Shown here: positions 24,985-36,372 of the stretch, piece by piece
How positions within the stretch are numbered: position 1 is the stretch's first letter
Layout: the number at the start of each line of letters is the position of its first letter
Assembly (NCBI GenBank): GCA_026018925.1
Contig: JAKSZU010000002.1
Span: 87,696,475-87,760,474, forward strand
Length of the DNA stretch: 64,000 bases
Source of the DNA: Tupaia tana
Lineage: Eukaryota; Chordata; Mammalia; Scandentia; Tupaiidae
Direction of reading: 5' to 3'
Made by a program: the position numbers and the translations under genes
The notes under the pieces: model-generated
What the model saw: the letters and a program-made list of their open reading frames with translations, nothing else
Database searches by the model: none
What the model was told of the DNA's origin: nothing

Positions 24985-25425
24985 TGAGGCAGAAGAAAGC
25001 TAGCAAATAGCAGCGGCTAAGAGGGCTGGAGCATCTGCCCATGTGGCTAGACAAAAAAAAAAAAAAAGGCAGAAAATTCCCTACCCAAGCTAATGTAGGC
25101 AGGAGATGGGGGGGGGGGGGAGGTAGCCGATTAAGCCACATTTGCTATAGCCAATGAGATAAATCAGTGGGTCCAGGCATGCCTGAAATAGCAATAAGAA
25201 ATCAGTGTACCCAGCCGCATTTGATAGAATCAATGAGATGAAAACAATCAGGGGCCCAGCCAACGATAAACCCACATGACCTAGGTTAAAATGATAAATC
25301 CCACACAATGCAACAGTTGGGGGTTTTTTGAAGGCACTTCTCTGTCCGCTCAGACCCATTCCTACCTCTCAGGAGGGTACTTTCACTTTTACTTAATAAG
25401 CTACCTTTTCCTTACAAAACTAAAG
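24985..25425 (+). mobile_element. 3' LTR of the gammaretrovirus-like element
   Basis: A purine run ending GGGGGGAAA at 24975-24984 is followed by TGAGGCAGAAG, the usual polypurine tract to LTR start. A degraded poly(A) signal TTAATAAGC lies at about 25393-25401. The 3' boundary is approximate. Confidence 0.6.
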
Positions 25426-25589
25426 AAATACATGTCTATCCTCTAAAATTCCAATGCTCTCTGCATGCCCATGCTTCTCATTCCACACATCATGGCGTTC
25501 CTCCCTCCACATGTCCCTCTCTAAGCCATGCCCAGCTTAAATGCCCTGGCATTCCTGTGGCCCCCCATGTCCTTCCACGGAATGTGTTC

Positions 25590-26450
25590 AGCCAACACCA
25601 TAATCTTCCTAGAGCACATTCCTCATGGCTTTCTCACTCATTCTTCTCTGTCCTGTAACCAGTCTTGAATTTGTCTTACCACTTCTTACCATAACACCAA
25701 ACTGCGCCTTATGTGTCTGTTTCCCTGGCAGCACCCACGCCACACCATGGTTTCCTTTACAAAAACATGCTCAGTGAGTACACGTACAAGAACGGAACAC
25801 TTGCTGTTTCCACCCTGTCCTGAGCTGCGTTTTCTCCCACTTTATTGCAGTAACCTCCTCAGTGGCCTTCCCGACCTACCTCCACTTCATTTGCGCTCTG
25901 CAATCAAAGAGCACTTTGGGAGGAAAAAATTGTATCTTAACATTTCCCCACTTCCTAGTCTTTTAGACTGCTTCTCACTGCCTTTGAATAGTCTTAAGTT
26001 CTTATTTTGGCCCAAATCCTGCAAGACCGTCACTGCTCATTCTCTGACCTGCAGCACATTGTCTGTTCCATTTCTGCAACACTCCCTGCTCTCTCCTGCC
26101 ACAGGGAGTCTTCTAAGCTGCTCCTTCTGCCTGGTACCCTCGCCTTTACCTCACTCTTTCCCATTCTACCCTTCAAATCTTAGCTCAAGCATTCCCACAC
26201 AAGAAAACTTTCCCAGACCCCCTTTGCCTGTACATGATCTCATAACAAAATCTGCATATCTTTATAACACAAAAAAGCATAGTTTTTAATTTCTACTGAT
26301 CATCATTTGATTAATGTGAGCCTTCCATTTAGGATATAAGCCCCATGGGGACAGAAGTTGTTTCTGTCTTTATTGTACTGTTCCCAGTCACCAGCATAAT
26401 GCCACATATACAGTCAATACACAATTGACGCATAGTTAATCGATAAACAG
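25590..26450 (+). repeat. L2 3' end
   Basis: TCAAATCTTAGCTCAAGCAT and AACTTTCCCAGACCCCCTTT, then TATAAGCCCCATGGGGACAG and TCCCAGTCACCAGCATAATG, the ordered landmarks of the L2 3' end. An apparent 192-codon frame inside it is not a gene. Confidence 0.75.
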
Positions 26451-26536
26451 ATTGTAGAAGGCACATGAAACAAATCAGCCAATGGGACAACACGTAAGTA
26501 TTAAATACTAAATCTAAACTTTATATTTATTTCATT

Positions 26537-26779
26537 TTTTAAAGGTTTCTTGCCATAGACTGACATGCACTCACCAGAGAGAAACAGAGAAAGGGAAAGT
26601 GAGAAATCACTCCCCAGAGGGAATGGCCAAGTTGCAATCCCCTTTCCTCTAATCTTCCCCTGGGATTTTGGGCACACAAGCACACTCACCTTGTGTGATT
26701 TTCAAGCTGCCAGGTCCAGGACTCAAGGTCGGCTATGTGGGAGTCCAGAGCTTCTGCCACTATCCACCTGCTGGCCCCA
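26537..26779 (-). mobile_element. tRNA-like SINE just downstream of EPM2A exon 3
   Basis: Tail near 26537, head rc CCACCTGCTGGCCCC ending at 26779. It lies 130 bp from the exon donor and is in the gene-sense orientation. Confidence 0.88.
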
Positions 26780-26906
26780 TATTTATTACATTTCTACCAT
26801 TCCTATTTCTATCATCTAATTACAGAGGGAGAAAGATGGACAAACAGACAGCAAGGGCTTCTCTGAAACACATCACAAGTGACCAGAATAATTTATCTGA
26901 TACTTA

Positions 26907-27173
<267 letters not shown>

Positions 27174-27305
27174 CTATTACTACTGTTGCTTTGAGCTGAG
27201 GTCTGAGGAGCTGCATAAAACATGTAACATAAAAATGCAATTAACCCTCAAATTGGACAGAGAAAAAGCAGGATTTTTAAGACGGTAAGAACTAATAGTA
27301 TTAAT

Positions 27306-27562
27306 TTTTTTTGAGAGGTTTTTGCTATAGGGTGCGTGTGCTCGCCAGAAAGACAGAGAGAGGCAGAGAGACAGAAAGCGAGAAATCACCCTCCATGGGG
27401 GATGGCCACACCACAATCCCTTCTCCTCCATTCTCCTCTTGGGATCTTGGGCACACATGCACACACGCTTGGCGTGAGTTTAAGTCACCAGGTCCGAGAC
27501 CCAGACCATGGCTGACTACGTGGGAGTCCAGCAACATAACCATTACGCCAACTGCTGGTCCC
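27306..27562 (-). mobile_element. tRNA-like SINE just upstream of EPM2A exon 3
   Basis: AGTATTAATT occurs on both sides as a target duplication. It lies 155 bp upstream of the exon's acceptor and has the same orientation as the gene. Confidence 0.92.
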
Positions 27563-27694
27563 AGTATTAATTAAAAAAAAAAAAAAAAAAGTACTGTTGC
27601 TCTTTTTGGGGAAAACAATTCAATTAACTGAAAATGGGCATTAGAAAACCAAGTCTAGTCATATATTAAAACAAATCCACCAAGATTTTGGTTT

Positions 27695-27905
27695 CGTTTC
27701 GTTTCGTTTTTAATGCCAGAGAGTGGATGCCCACACAAAAGAGAGCGCAAGCACCTCCTACCATGGGCCTAGTCATGCCACAGTCCTTTTTCCTCTGTCC
27801 ATCTCATCACCCTGGGCATGCATGTGCATGCCTAGTGTGTTGCCACCAGGGCTGGAATTCAGACTTCAGTAGGCCATGTGGAATACAGCCTCCTCTGCAC
27901 AGCAC
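27695..27905 (-). mobile_element. tRNA-like SINE, old diverged copy
   Basis: The tail is (TTTCG)n-like on the plus strand at 27691-27712. The body retains ATGCCACAGTCC and a GGGCATGCATGTGCATG block; the head is decayed. Confidence 0.6.
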
Positions 27906-28359
27906 TTAATGGCGTGCTGCAGAGCAGGCCTGTGTTCTTAGTGAATACATTTGTGGGACAACGTGATGAAATCCATCAACACATTTCAAATACTAACAAA
28001 TCAAGAGTGAAAGCTCCTATGTTTATATAATAAACTCTGGAAAACATTTGCTATAATACAGCAATCATTCCTATTTAAAACTCAGATGTCAAAATTTCAA
28101 ATGGTATGACTTTTAAACATGCAAAAGTCCAGAAACTAACAAACAGCAAATGTCTTAAAAATGAAATAAAAGTCAAGGTTATCTCCATCAGTACCCAACA
28201 TTGTTCTGTTTTATCTAATGCTTCATGGTAAGGAAAAGACACAGCAATAAAACTCATTTAGAAAAAAAAAAGAGGAAGAAAAGAAAAGAAAAAGAAAACA
28301 AAAAAGAAAAAGAGAAAAGGATGCCATTATTTTTTCAGATATGCTTCTATTCCTAAAAC

Positions 28360-28500
28360 CCCCAGGGCTGGACCAGGCCCCAACCTCAGTTTCTGATTCA
28401 GTAGGTTTGAGCTGAAAATTCAGGAATTCGGATTCCTAACAAGTTCCCTAGTGATACTGACTTTGCAGACAAACCTTGAGCACCCCTCCCCTAAGAGAGT
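28360..28500. mobile_element. MER5/MER20-like hAT remnant
   Basis: TTTCTGATTCAGTAGGTTTG and CTAACAAGTTCCCTAGTGAT are the diagnostic core. Ends are eroded. Confidence 0.65.
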
Positions 28501-28504
28501 CCAC

Positions 28505-30284
28505 TACAAAAGCTATGCAAGTATCAAAAGTATTAAGATGAAGATATGTGGATGAGGGAAAATACACAAAAAGCAAATAGCTTTTTCTTTGTACTAGTAA
28601 TAACCAGGTGAAAATGGAATGAGGAAAAATATATTGAAAAATAATAATTGAATCATAAAACATCTAGGAACACATTTAACCAGAAAGAACTATGAAAATT
28701 TATTGGATTACATTAAAAGCAACAACAACAACAAAGAGACATACCATGTTCTTTATCTGGAATACTTAAGCTCAAAAAAACTAGGTTCAAATGCCAGTTT
28801 TAGAATATTTTCAGCAGCATTTGGGAATAATTACTTGACATTAAGCCCAGTTATTTCTCATCTCCAAGCCTTTGGTGTGCTCACCTTTAAAATGGATCTA
28901 AAAACTAGTTCATAGAAAAATACAGAGGGTAAATCAGGACAACTGAGCTTATGAAATAAGAAATCAGAATCCCAAATCAAAGTCAGTATACAGAATCACA
29001 TTATATTGTTACAAGAAATGCTTTTCTGTCATTTTGTTTAGTCCTACTCATCAAATGTTTCTAAAATAACAGAGAACTGCAGAAAACTCAGAGCAAGTCG
29101 AGATAAACAGGCCCAAATTGGTTCCTGATCATACATATTCCCCACATTAAGTTTCTGCTGGAAACAAGCCCTTAAAATACACACCCACGCAGTCTCACAC
29201 CCATACAAACACTAGTGTCTGTATCAGAGAGTTCCAACTTTCGATAATAAAACGGGTCCTCCAATAAATGGTAGAAATCAGAGTCCATAGTTAAATAAGT
29301 ATAAACCAATTTCCAGCTTTTTAAGCAAGATGTTCTAAATCTGAGCTAGATAACTGAATTCTGAAAATATGCACTAAATCAAAGGATAGAGAATTAAAGT
29401 TGTAAATTTTACGGAATCATTATACAGGATGAGGAACACAGATTAGGCTTGTTGGAAACACACAGATCTATAGACTCCGCTTAATCAAGCAGCTCAAGTG
29501 CCCTTTCTATGCATCCTATTCTAGTCTGTTCTCAGACGTAGGTGATATATTTCTAGTTATATGATAAGCTAGAAGTAATGAGATGCATGATGTAATTTCT
29601 AAACAGTAATTAAACTTTTATGCATTCATTCCAAAGGAAATTGACATTATTAAAAATCCATTTTTACTTGTCTGTTTTAATCTTCTTTCGGTGTCAATGA
29701 CATTTTAAACAGTTTTTAGTATCAGGATTTTTAAGGTGATAAAAAAGCTCACTGAAATATAGGATTTAGAGACTAAAAATCTTCTCCCTAAAGGTAGTTT
29801 TAATGAAGACATACCAAAATTCAAAGATACAACACTGGAATAAATGATATAGCTTACAATTATATGGTAAATTACACTGTAAAACTTTCAGAGAATTATT
29901 TTATGACAAAATCACTGTTGATCGTGAGTTTTATCAGATGTCTGGCAGCTTCACCACAGATTATTTGAGAAGGTCAAAGAGAAAGCACCATTCCAAAGGG
30001 GCACCGACACTCAGTCAACCTAGAGCGGAGGCTCCCAAAATGCTCTTTGTACTCAAATCAAAGTTACTTTGATAAAAACATCTATTACCAGGATCTGCCC
30101 CCATAGATAGTTTTAAAGGGACCCCAGAATGAGACCTTTGATTTTATAGATTATTTGTCTTTTGGTTTATGTTTTTATAGAAATTTACCGAATGACACAT
30201 GCAAGCAGATTCCAGAACTACTAACTAGCCTAACAGGCCCTAGTGTGCATGTAAGAAAAGTTTAATATCTAGATCTCAGTATTA
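28505..30284. other. Unique-looking intronic stretch of EPM2A
   Basis: 1.8 kb, AT-rich, no clear repeat. Part of 30020-30240 may be a decayed DNA transposon. Confidence 0.5.
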
Positions 30285-30566
30285 CTTTTTATTTGTTGTT
30301 TATTTACCTTATTGCCAAAGGATATGTATACTTGTCAGAGAGAGAAAGAGACAGAGACAGAAGGAGAGAGAGAAAGCATCCCCCTGAAAGCCATGATCAT
30401 ACTGAATCCCATCCCCTCCATCTCTCCATCCCACTGGGATTCGGGGCACGTACATATGCACATTCCCAGTGTGTTTTTCACTCCACCAGGATCAGGATTC
30501 AAACCATGGTGGGCCATGTAAGATCTGGCTCCGTTAACCACTCAGCCACAGCCAGGCCAGCTCCCA
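30285..30566 (-). mobile_element. tRNA-like SINE, older subfamily
   Basis: Minus-strand copy with tail TTGTTTATTTACC and a body GAGAGAGAAAGAGACAGAGA. The head rc contains AACCACTCAGCCACAGCCAG. A young copy is inserted directly beside it. Confidence 0.75.
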
Positions 30567-30576
30567 GTACCTCTTA

Positions 30577-30624
30577 CTCTTTTTTTTTTTTCTTGAGAGG
30601 TTTTCTTTTTTTTTTTTTTTCTTT

Positions 30625-30658
<34 letters not shown>

Positions 30659-30886
30659 ATAGGGCGCGTGCGCTCACCAGACAGAGACAGAAAGACAGAA
30701 AGCAGGAAATCACCCCCCGGGGGGATGACCACACCACAATCCCTTCTCCTCCATTCCCCTCTTGGGATCTTGGGCATACACGCACACGCGCCCAGCGTGA
30801 GTTTTAAGCCACCGGGTCCAGGACTTGAACCACGGTCGACTACGTGGGAGTCCAGCGACATAGCCATTATGGTAACTGCTGCTTCC
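30577..30886 (-). mobile_element. tRNA-like SINE, young copy with long tail
   Basis: CAGTACCTCTTA flanks it on both sides. The T-rich tail is interrupted by GAGAGGTTTTC at about 30595-30606 and then continues to 30654. This is the rc of the usual CCTCTC tail motif, as if the tail was duplicated. Confidence 0.92.
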
Positions 30887-30889
30887 CCA

Positions 30890-32248
30890 GTACCTCTTAA
30901 TAGAAGTAATTAATTAGGAGATGAAAGGATAGGGACAGCAAGTCCCCTAAGTACAGCCTACATATGTACATATAGAGTTAATCCCTTCTTTCCTCCAAAA
31001 ATTGTTTTAAGACGGTAAATGATTCCCATGCCATGAGAATGGGAAACTACTTGATATAAGAGAGTGGTTGTACGAGTGTGTGTCCATGCATAATATCATC
31101 TAAAAAGTCCAAATTAAACCTACTTTTGAGTCGTGACAGATATTTCATGTAGGTACCATGCATTAAGAATTTTGTAGGGAGAAAAAAAAATGTATCAACC
31201 TAGAGTTTATTTATTTCTGCTGTGATTCAACCAGACTCAATTTAAATAAAATCCATCCGAGTAATACTACAGTTTAGGGGAAAGAAATGGATGGTTGGCA
31301 TTCCAGAACCTTACTTTCCTCAACTGCAAATCACAATCAATTTAATTCATTTGAGGGGATCTGGATTTGTGGTTTCAGGTAACCTTATCACAATTATTAC
31401 ACAGCCTGCATCAGCCGTCAGGCAGGCTGTGGTACGACAGCTACCAAAGCCTCTGAATCAGAGCCCCCTTGCTCCAACTAAGCTGTCAGTCAAAGGAGAC
31501 CTCACCAGGCAGAATGAGCTTCCAAGCTCTTTTTGGAAAAACACCTCCAGGTATTGACAAGAGGAGTAAATGCGGAAAAGACAAAACATATCAGCAATCA
31601 TTGTCTGAACTCCACGCTGGAGATTCCATAACTAGTGACCATGAGAACCTGCAGAATTACTTCTTCCTACGTGTGAAAGTTAGGGTTCTTCTGTAAGTTG
31701 AATAATTGTGCTGCATTTACCTTATTTAATATTTTATGGGCACTTCAATGGGAAATTAAAATGTGATCCAGCTTTTACATAATGGTTAAAAAGACAAAAA
31801 AAATTAAGTCTATCAGTTCTCCAGTTTAGATTTCATTAGTGGAAAAGCAGAGAAACATTAAAATCAAACTCTAGTAAGCTCAGAGCTTCATTAGCACATA
31901 GAGCTCCCGCTAATGAAAACGTGTCCTCTAGCGTCAAGTGTGAAGTTATTAATGTCAAACTTCTACCCCAAAAGGATGCTTATACCAGGCTTCAGCTAAG
32001 GCTGAATAACTTCTCAAAGACAAATTGCAATTTAGAAAGTGATACTAATTAAGTTCTTTATTAAAACATAGTTTTATTATCATTTGCTTGTGGGACAGAC
32101 GATAGTGCATGTAAAGCGCATGCTAATTTCTACATCTTTCAGTTTTTGAGGTATGCTATGTAGTTTAGGCCATAAGAAGTAAATATTTTTGACATATGTT
32201 CTTTCGTATACTTTAACATACCATATCATTAAATTAGTTACATACGTC
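30890..32248. other. SINE-free intronic stretch, candidate regulatory DNA
   Basis: Holds TAAT-rich motifs (CTAATGAAAACG, CATTAGCACATAGAGC near 31890-31925), TGCATCAGCCGTCAGGCAGG near 31408 and a higher-complexity core at 31270-31690. No coding frame. Function is conjecture. Confidence 0.35.
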
Positions 32249-33133
32249 TGTTATGGGTTGAATTGTGTCCATCAAAAACATCTATGTTGAATTCCTAACC
32301 CGTAGTGACTGAGCATGTGGACCATATGTGGAAACAGTCTCTACAGAAGTAATCCGGTTAAAGTGAGGTCATTAGAGCAGACACTAATCCAGTATGACTG
32401 GTGTCCTTATAAGAAGAGGAGAGCCAGCCTGTGGCCTGGTAGTTAAGTCAGCCAGATCCCACATAGCTGATGGTGCAGTTCAAGTCCTTGACCCAGAGTC
32501 TCAAGAAACATGCTGGGCACATGTGTGTGCATGTCCAAAATCCTAGAAGGAAGGAAAGATGGAGGAGAATGGATTATGACATGACCATTTCCCACAGGGA
32601 GTGTTTTCTCATTTTTCCTCTCTCTCTTTCTCCCCAGTGAGCACATGTGCCCACTGGCAAATATTTTTTAAATAAATGAATAAATAAATAAATGAAAGAA
32701 ATATTTAACAGGAAAAAAAGTGAATTTCTGTATTGAATATGATATATATGGGGATATCTTTGACTTTAGTGTCATGTACTTTGTGCATATTTTGAAAAAA
32801 ACAAATTGTGTGCTAGAGAAATGTATGATGATGGACTATAAACTTAAAAAATAATAATAAATTAAAAAGAGGGAAAAGGGAAAGGAAATCTGAACACAGA
32901 CAGAGGGAAGACAATGTAAGGATACAGGGAGAAGATGGCCATGTACAAGCAAGGAGAACAGTCTCGAACAAAGGCTTCCTTCCTCACCTTCAGAAGAAAC
33001 CAAACCTATGGACATCTTTTTCTTGAACTTTCAAACTCACAGCTGTGAAACAATAAATTTTCACTGTATAAACCTCTTCCCCTCCCCCCCACCTCCTGTG
33101 GCATGTTTTCAATCAGCCCCAGCAAATTAATAA
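32249..33133 (+). repeat. MLT1-like LTR split by a SINE
   Basis: Starts TGTTATGGGTTGAATTGTGT; TGACTGGTGTCCTTATAAGA precedes the SINE at 32423. After it the LTR resumes at about 32870 (GAGGGAAAAGGGAAAGGAAA) and ends CAGCCCCAGCAAATTAATA. About 170 bp between (32700-32870) is of unknown origin. Confidence 0.75.
32423..32695 (+). mobile_element. tRNA-like SINE inside an MLT1-like LTR
   Basis: Head GAGCCAGCCTGTGGCCTGG, tail TGCCCACTGGCAAATA followed by (AAAT)n. It interrupts the LTR right after TTATAAGAAGAGGA. Confidence 0.82.
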
Positions 33134-34080
33134 AGGTCTAAACATTCAAGCTTATTTACAAAATGTATCCATTCAATCATTCATACTTTGCAAATATCTA
33201 TACACAGGTACACATAAAACATTTTAATAGATACTGTTCATCATTCATTTTGACGTTTGGAATTCTCCAAATAAAACTAGCTTTGAAATGTGGTGAACAC
33301 ATTGTTCTCTTATACACAATACTATGAATACTTCTTTCGTGTACATCCTTCTTTCTATCACTTGAGTACTTTCTACATTGGTCGAAGAGATTACCGGACT
33401 CTTAACTGGACTATTTCAGCTTCTTCCTAGATCTATTGGCTCAGTTCTAAAGGTTTGAGGCACCTAGTCTGAATAAATGTGGTACAGTCTTGGGCCACGG
33501 GAAAGAATGGACCTCAATAGAGCATTGACTGAAATGTGTCAGAGCACCTCCTCTCCAGATCACAACTTCTTAGGACAGATCAAGAGAGTCTGACCTTCCT
33601 GTTTTTATGCATTTGTTGCCCCGAAATTTGGTTTAGATACCATACTGAGAGATTATAGTGCTAAATAAGGCAGCTAGTACACTTCATTTCCTTAAAGTCG
33701 ATCAGAAGAGAACACAAAGACAGAAGCAGATAACTGGGATAGCAGCTTCGATTGGTGCCTTGATATAGACTTAAACAAAATGTCCCATTAAAATACTCTC
33801 TCGGCATGTTAATGTTGTCCCTAATACTGAGCAGTCCTTGAAAGAGTAAAGCATCATATTTAAAACTTTTTCACATAATGCACTTGAAAAGATTTGTTTA
33901 AAATTAATCACTTGTATAATGAAGAGCAAGGAAGTAATAAAAAATTAAACATGTGAATTTTAAAATTTATTTTAAAGTCATTCTATTTAACAAATATGTA
34001 AGGATGACGGTTTTTTTCAGTCACTCAGCGATCAATGATGAGCAAGACAGTCAAGGCTGTGATTTGGGCATATCTTCCTT
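33134..34080. other. Intronic stretch left of the palindrome
   Basis: AT-rich, no recognised repeat. Confidence 0.5.
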
Positions 34081-34086
34081 AAGATG

Positions 34087-34504
34087 TGCCGGGGACTAGC
34101 CTCGGCGGGGGTGGGTTATCTCGACGGAGGCTGCGCAGGTGAACAGAAGACACAGGCCTCGATGCCTTTTCACGCACGTCTTATGCCGGACACTCCCCAA
34201 AGATTGCTCTCTGAGGAGTGACAACTGCTAGGAATTATTGTGCCTTTTTATTGAAAATGTGTTATATGCAAGTAAATGGGAGAGGGGCTGCGTGCTTTTA
34301 ATTATTAGCTCATAAAGGTTTTAACAAAAGGGAACATAGATTTTATTCAGGGTTGGATTAAGGGTGGGTGTCGGGCATTTCCGCAATTGTAGGTGGGTCT
34401 CCATAGAATGCAGTTTTAGGAAGGTGGTTCTGGTAAGCAGCAGCACAGCAGCCATCTTGTGATTACTAGGAATGGCTCTGAGAAAAGAAAATCTCAAGAA
34501 TAGA
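34087..34504 (-). repeat. Left arm of palindrome, LTR-like, U5 outward
   Basis: As minus-strand LTR the order is U3 (near 34504), poly(A) signal at about 34240-34247, and U5 ending at 34087. CpG sites are still intact, which suggests a young insertion. Confidence 0.8.
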
Positions 34505-34932
34505 TATTAGTTCCTATGGATTTTAATAAAGAATGATACTTATATAGTTTTATAGGGATCTAAAACTTGATTTGAGGAGTCTTAAAATATTTATCTATTT
34601 CGCTTGGTGAAGGCAGGGGGGTGGTCCTGGGCCAGTTTTGGCCTAATCCTATTTTACATAAAAAAAAAATTAAGTTTACCTTAAATATATTTTAAAAGGC
34701 CTTCCAAAGACCATTTCCGCCAAAATAAAACTTTAGCCCACCCTCTACTGTGACCATAGAAATAAAACATTGTAATTAATAATAAGTAATTATAGCAAAG
34801 GAGAGCGGTCAAGAGAGTTCCTAAAAAATTTTATTATATACTCAAAATGTATAAAAAAGCTATACAAAATTTTTTTATAGTAGTAAATTGGAGAGTCAGA
34901 GGGGGGTCGCTTCCCAGCAAGGCTACCAGTTT

Positions 34933-35350
34933 TCTATTCTTGAGATTTTCTTTTCTCAGAGCCATTCCTAGTAATCACAAGATGGCTGCTGTGCTGCTGC
35001 TTACCAGAACCACCTTCCTAAAACTGCATTCTATGGAGACCCACCTACAATTGCGGAAATGCCCGACACCCACCCTTAATCCAACCCTGAATAAAATCTA
35101 TGTTCCCTTTTGTTAAAACCTTTATGAGCTAATAATTAAAAGCACGCAGCCCCTCTCCCATTTACTTGCATATAACACATTTTCAATAAAAAGGCACAAT
35201 AATTCCTAGCAGTTGTCACTCCTCAGAGAGCAATCTTTGGGGAGTGTCCGGCATAAGACGTGCGTGAAAAGGCATCGAGGCCTGTGTCTTCTGTTCACCT
35301 GCGCAGCCTCCGTCGAGATAACCCACCCCCGCCGAGGCTAGTCCCCGGCA
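34933..35350 (+). repeat. Right arm of palindrome, LTR-like, U5 outward
   Basis: Exact inverted copy of the left arm. TATA-like motif at about 35168-35177, AATAAA at about 35185-35191, U5 from about 35215 to the terminal CA at 35350. Confidence 0.8.
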
Positions 35351-35667
35351 AAGATGGGCAATAATAAATACATGAAATGTATAAAATTCAGAGAATCAAT
35401 TTGTAATGTGATTTTCAGGACATAAACAGGAAATTTACATGGAAAATTACAGGAGAGCTAGACCAGGTAAGACAGTAAGGTCTTCTCTGAAAAAGGTACA
35501 CTGAAATTGAGACCTGAAATGGAAAATGAGTTGGACACACAAAGTCTTTATGCTTTGAAAGAGACAGGTACACTATATTTTAGGATCTGAAAGAAACCTA
35601 GACACCTAGAATAAAAAGAACAAGGAGGAATGCAGGATGAGATGGATTTAAAACATAAAATCCTGAA

Positions 35668-35893
35668 GTGCTCTTTCTTTATTTGTGACAGAGCACATGT
35701 CTGCAAGAGAGAGAAAGACAGAGATAAGGACCCTCGACAGCATCTGGTCATGCCACAGTCCGCTTCCTCCAGTCCTCCAGCCAGTGTGTTTCAGTCTAAC
35801 TAGGCTGGGGATTAAAACCCTGGTTGCCATGTGGGATTCAGCTTCTCCCAAGCAGCACATTACCAAAGTGCCACAGAGCCAGCCAGCCCGGCA
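35668..35893 (-). mobile_element. tRNA-like SINE, old diverged copy
   Basis: Tail side CTTTATTTGTGACAGAGCAC, body GAGAGAGAAAGACAGAGA and CATGCCACAGTCC, head side GTGCCACAGAGCCAGCC. Clearly older than its neighbours. Confidence 0.65.
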
Positions 35894-35939
35894 GTGCCTT
35901 TTTGACACGCTAAGGAACTTGTATAATAATAGAAAAAGA

Positions 35940-36194
35940 AGCTACCTGGTGGCATGGTAGTTGAAGCAGCTGGATGCCACATCGCCAACTGCATAGTTTG
36001 GGTCCTGGATACAACAGCCTGAAAAATCACACCAGGCACATGTGTCCAAAATCTCAAGAGGAGAATGGAGAAAGGACTGCAGCATGGCCATCCCCCCACC
36101 TCCACCTCTGAAAGGGTGATTTCTCACTTTCCCGATCTCTGCCTCTTGCTTTCTCCCTCCTCTCTGGTGAGGCATGCACCCTGTGGCAAATAAA

Positions 36195-36226
<32 letters not shown>

Positions 36227-36250
36227 TAAATAAATAAATAAATAAAAAGA
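35940..36250 (+). mobile_element. tRNA-like SINE with (TAAG)n/(TAAA)n tail
   Basis: Head AGCTACCTGGTGGCATGG, tail CACCCTGTGGCAAATAAA. The tail has grown into a tetranucleotide microsatellite at 36188-36246. Confidence 0.82.
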
Positions 36251-36251
36251 G

Positions 36252-36372
36252 AGATGGAGAAGGAGCAGGGATTGCATCATGACTATTCCCCCAGGGGTAT
36301 TTTCCCACTTTCCCTCTCTTTCTTTCTGTCTCCAGTGAGCATATGCACTCTATGGCAAAATTTAAAAAATAA
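36252..36372 (+). mobile_element. tRNA-like SINE tail fragment
   Basis: Only the 3' half is present, from GGAGAAGGAGCAGGGATTGC to CTCTATGGCAAAA. It may be a truncated insertion into the previous SINE's tail. Confidence 0.7.

Larger units (their letters stand above)
34087..35350. mobile_element. Palindromic LTR element: two LTR arms head-to-head with 6-bp target duplication
   Basis: The element begins TGCCGGGGAC and ends GTCCCCGGCA. AAGATG directly flanks it on both sides (34081-34086 and 35351-35356). The first 418 bp (34087-34504) are, by my base-by-base reading, the exact reverse complement of the last 418 bp (34933-35350). Read outward, each arm looks like an LTR: a U3-like part with ACAAGATGGC, a TATA-like CATATAACAC, a poly(A) signal CAATAAAAAGG, then a CpG-rich U5 ending in CCCCGGCA. 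A 6-bp duplication and this U5 style fit class II (betaretrovirus-like) endogenous LTRs. The central 428 bp has no coding potential. A purine run at 34609-34621 followed by TGG could be a polypurine tract. A transposon with long inverted repeats is the alternative. Confidence 0.8.

Noticed and set aside
25711..26289. 192-codon plus-strand frame
   Set aside because: It coincides with an L2 3' end and has no protein-family similarity I can see.
30293..30913. 206-codon plus-strand frame
   Set aside because: It runs through two minus-strand SINEs and their T-rich tails; there is no family resemblance.
34087..35350. Polinton/Maverick transposon, suggested by long inverted repeats and a 6-bp duplication
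   Set aside because: The ends are TG/CA instead of AG/CT, the arms carry LTR-like poly(A) and TATA motifs, and no capsid or polymerase coding is present.
36188..36246. Short regular repeats resembling a CRISPR-like array
   Set aside because: They are a tetranucleotide SINE tail with no spacers, in a mammalian genome.
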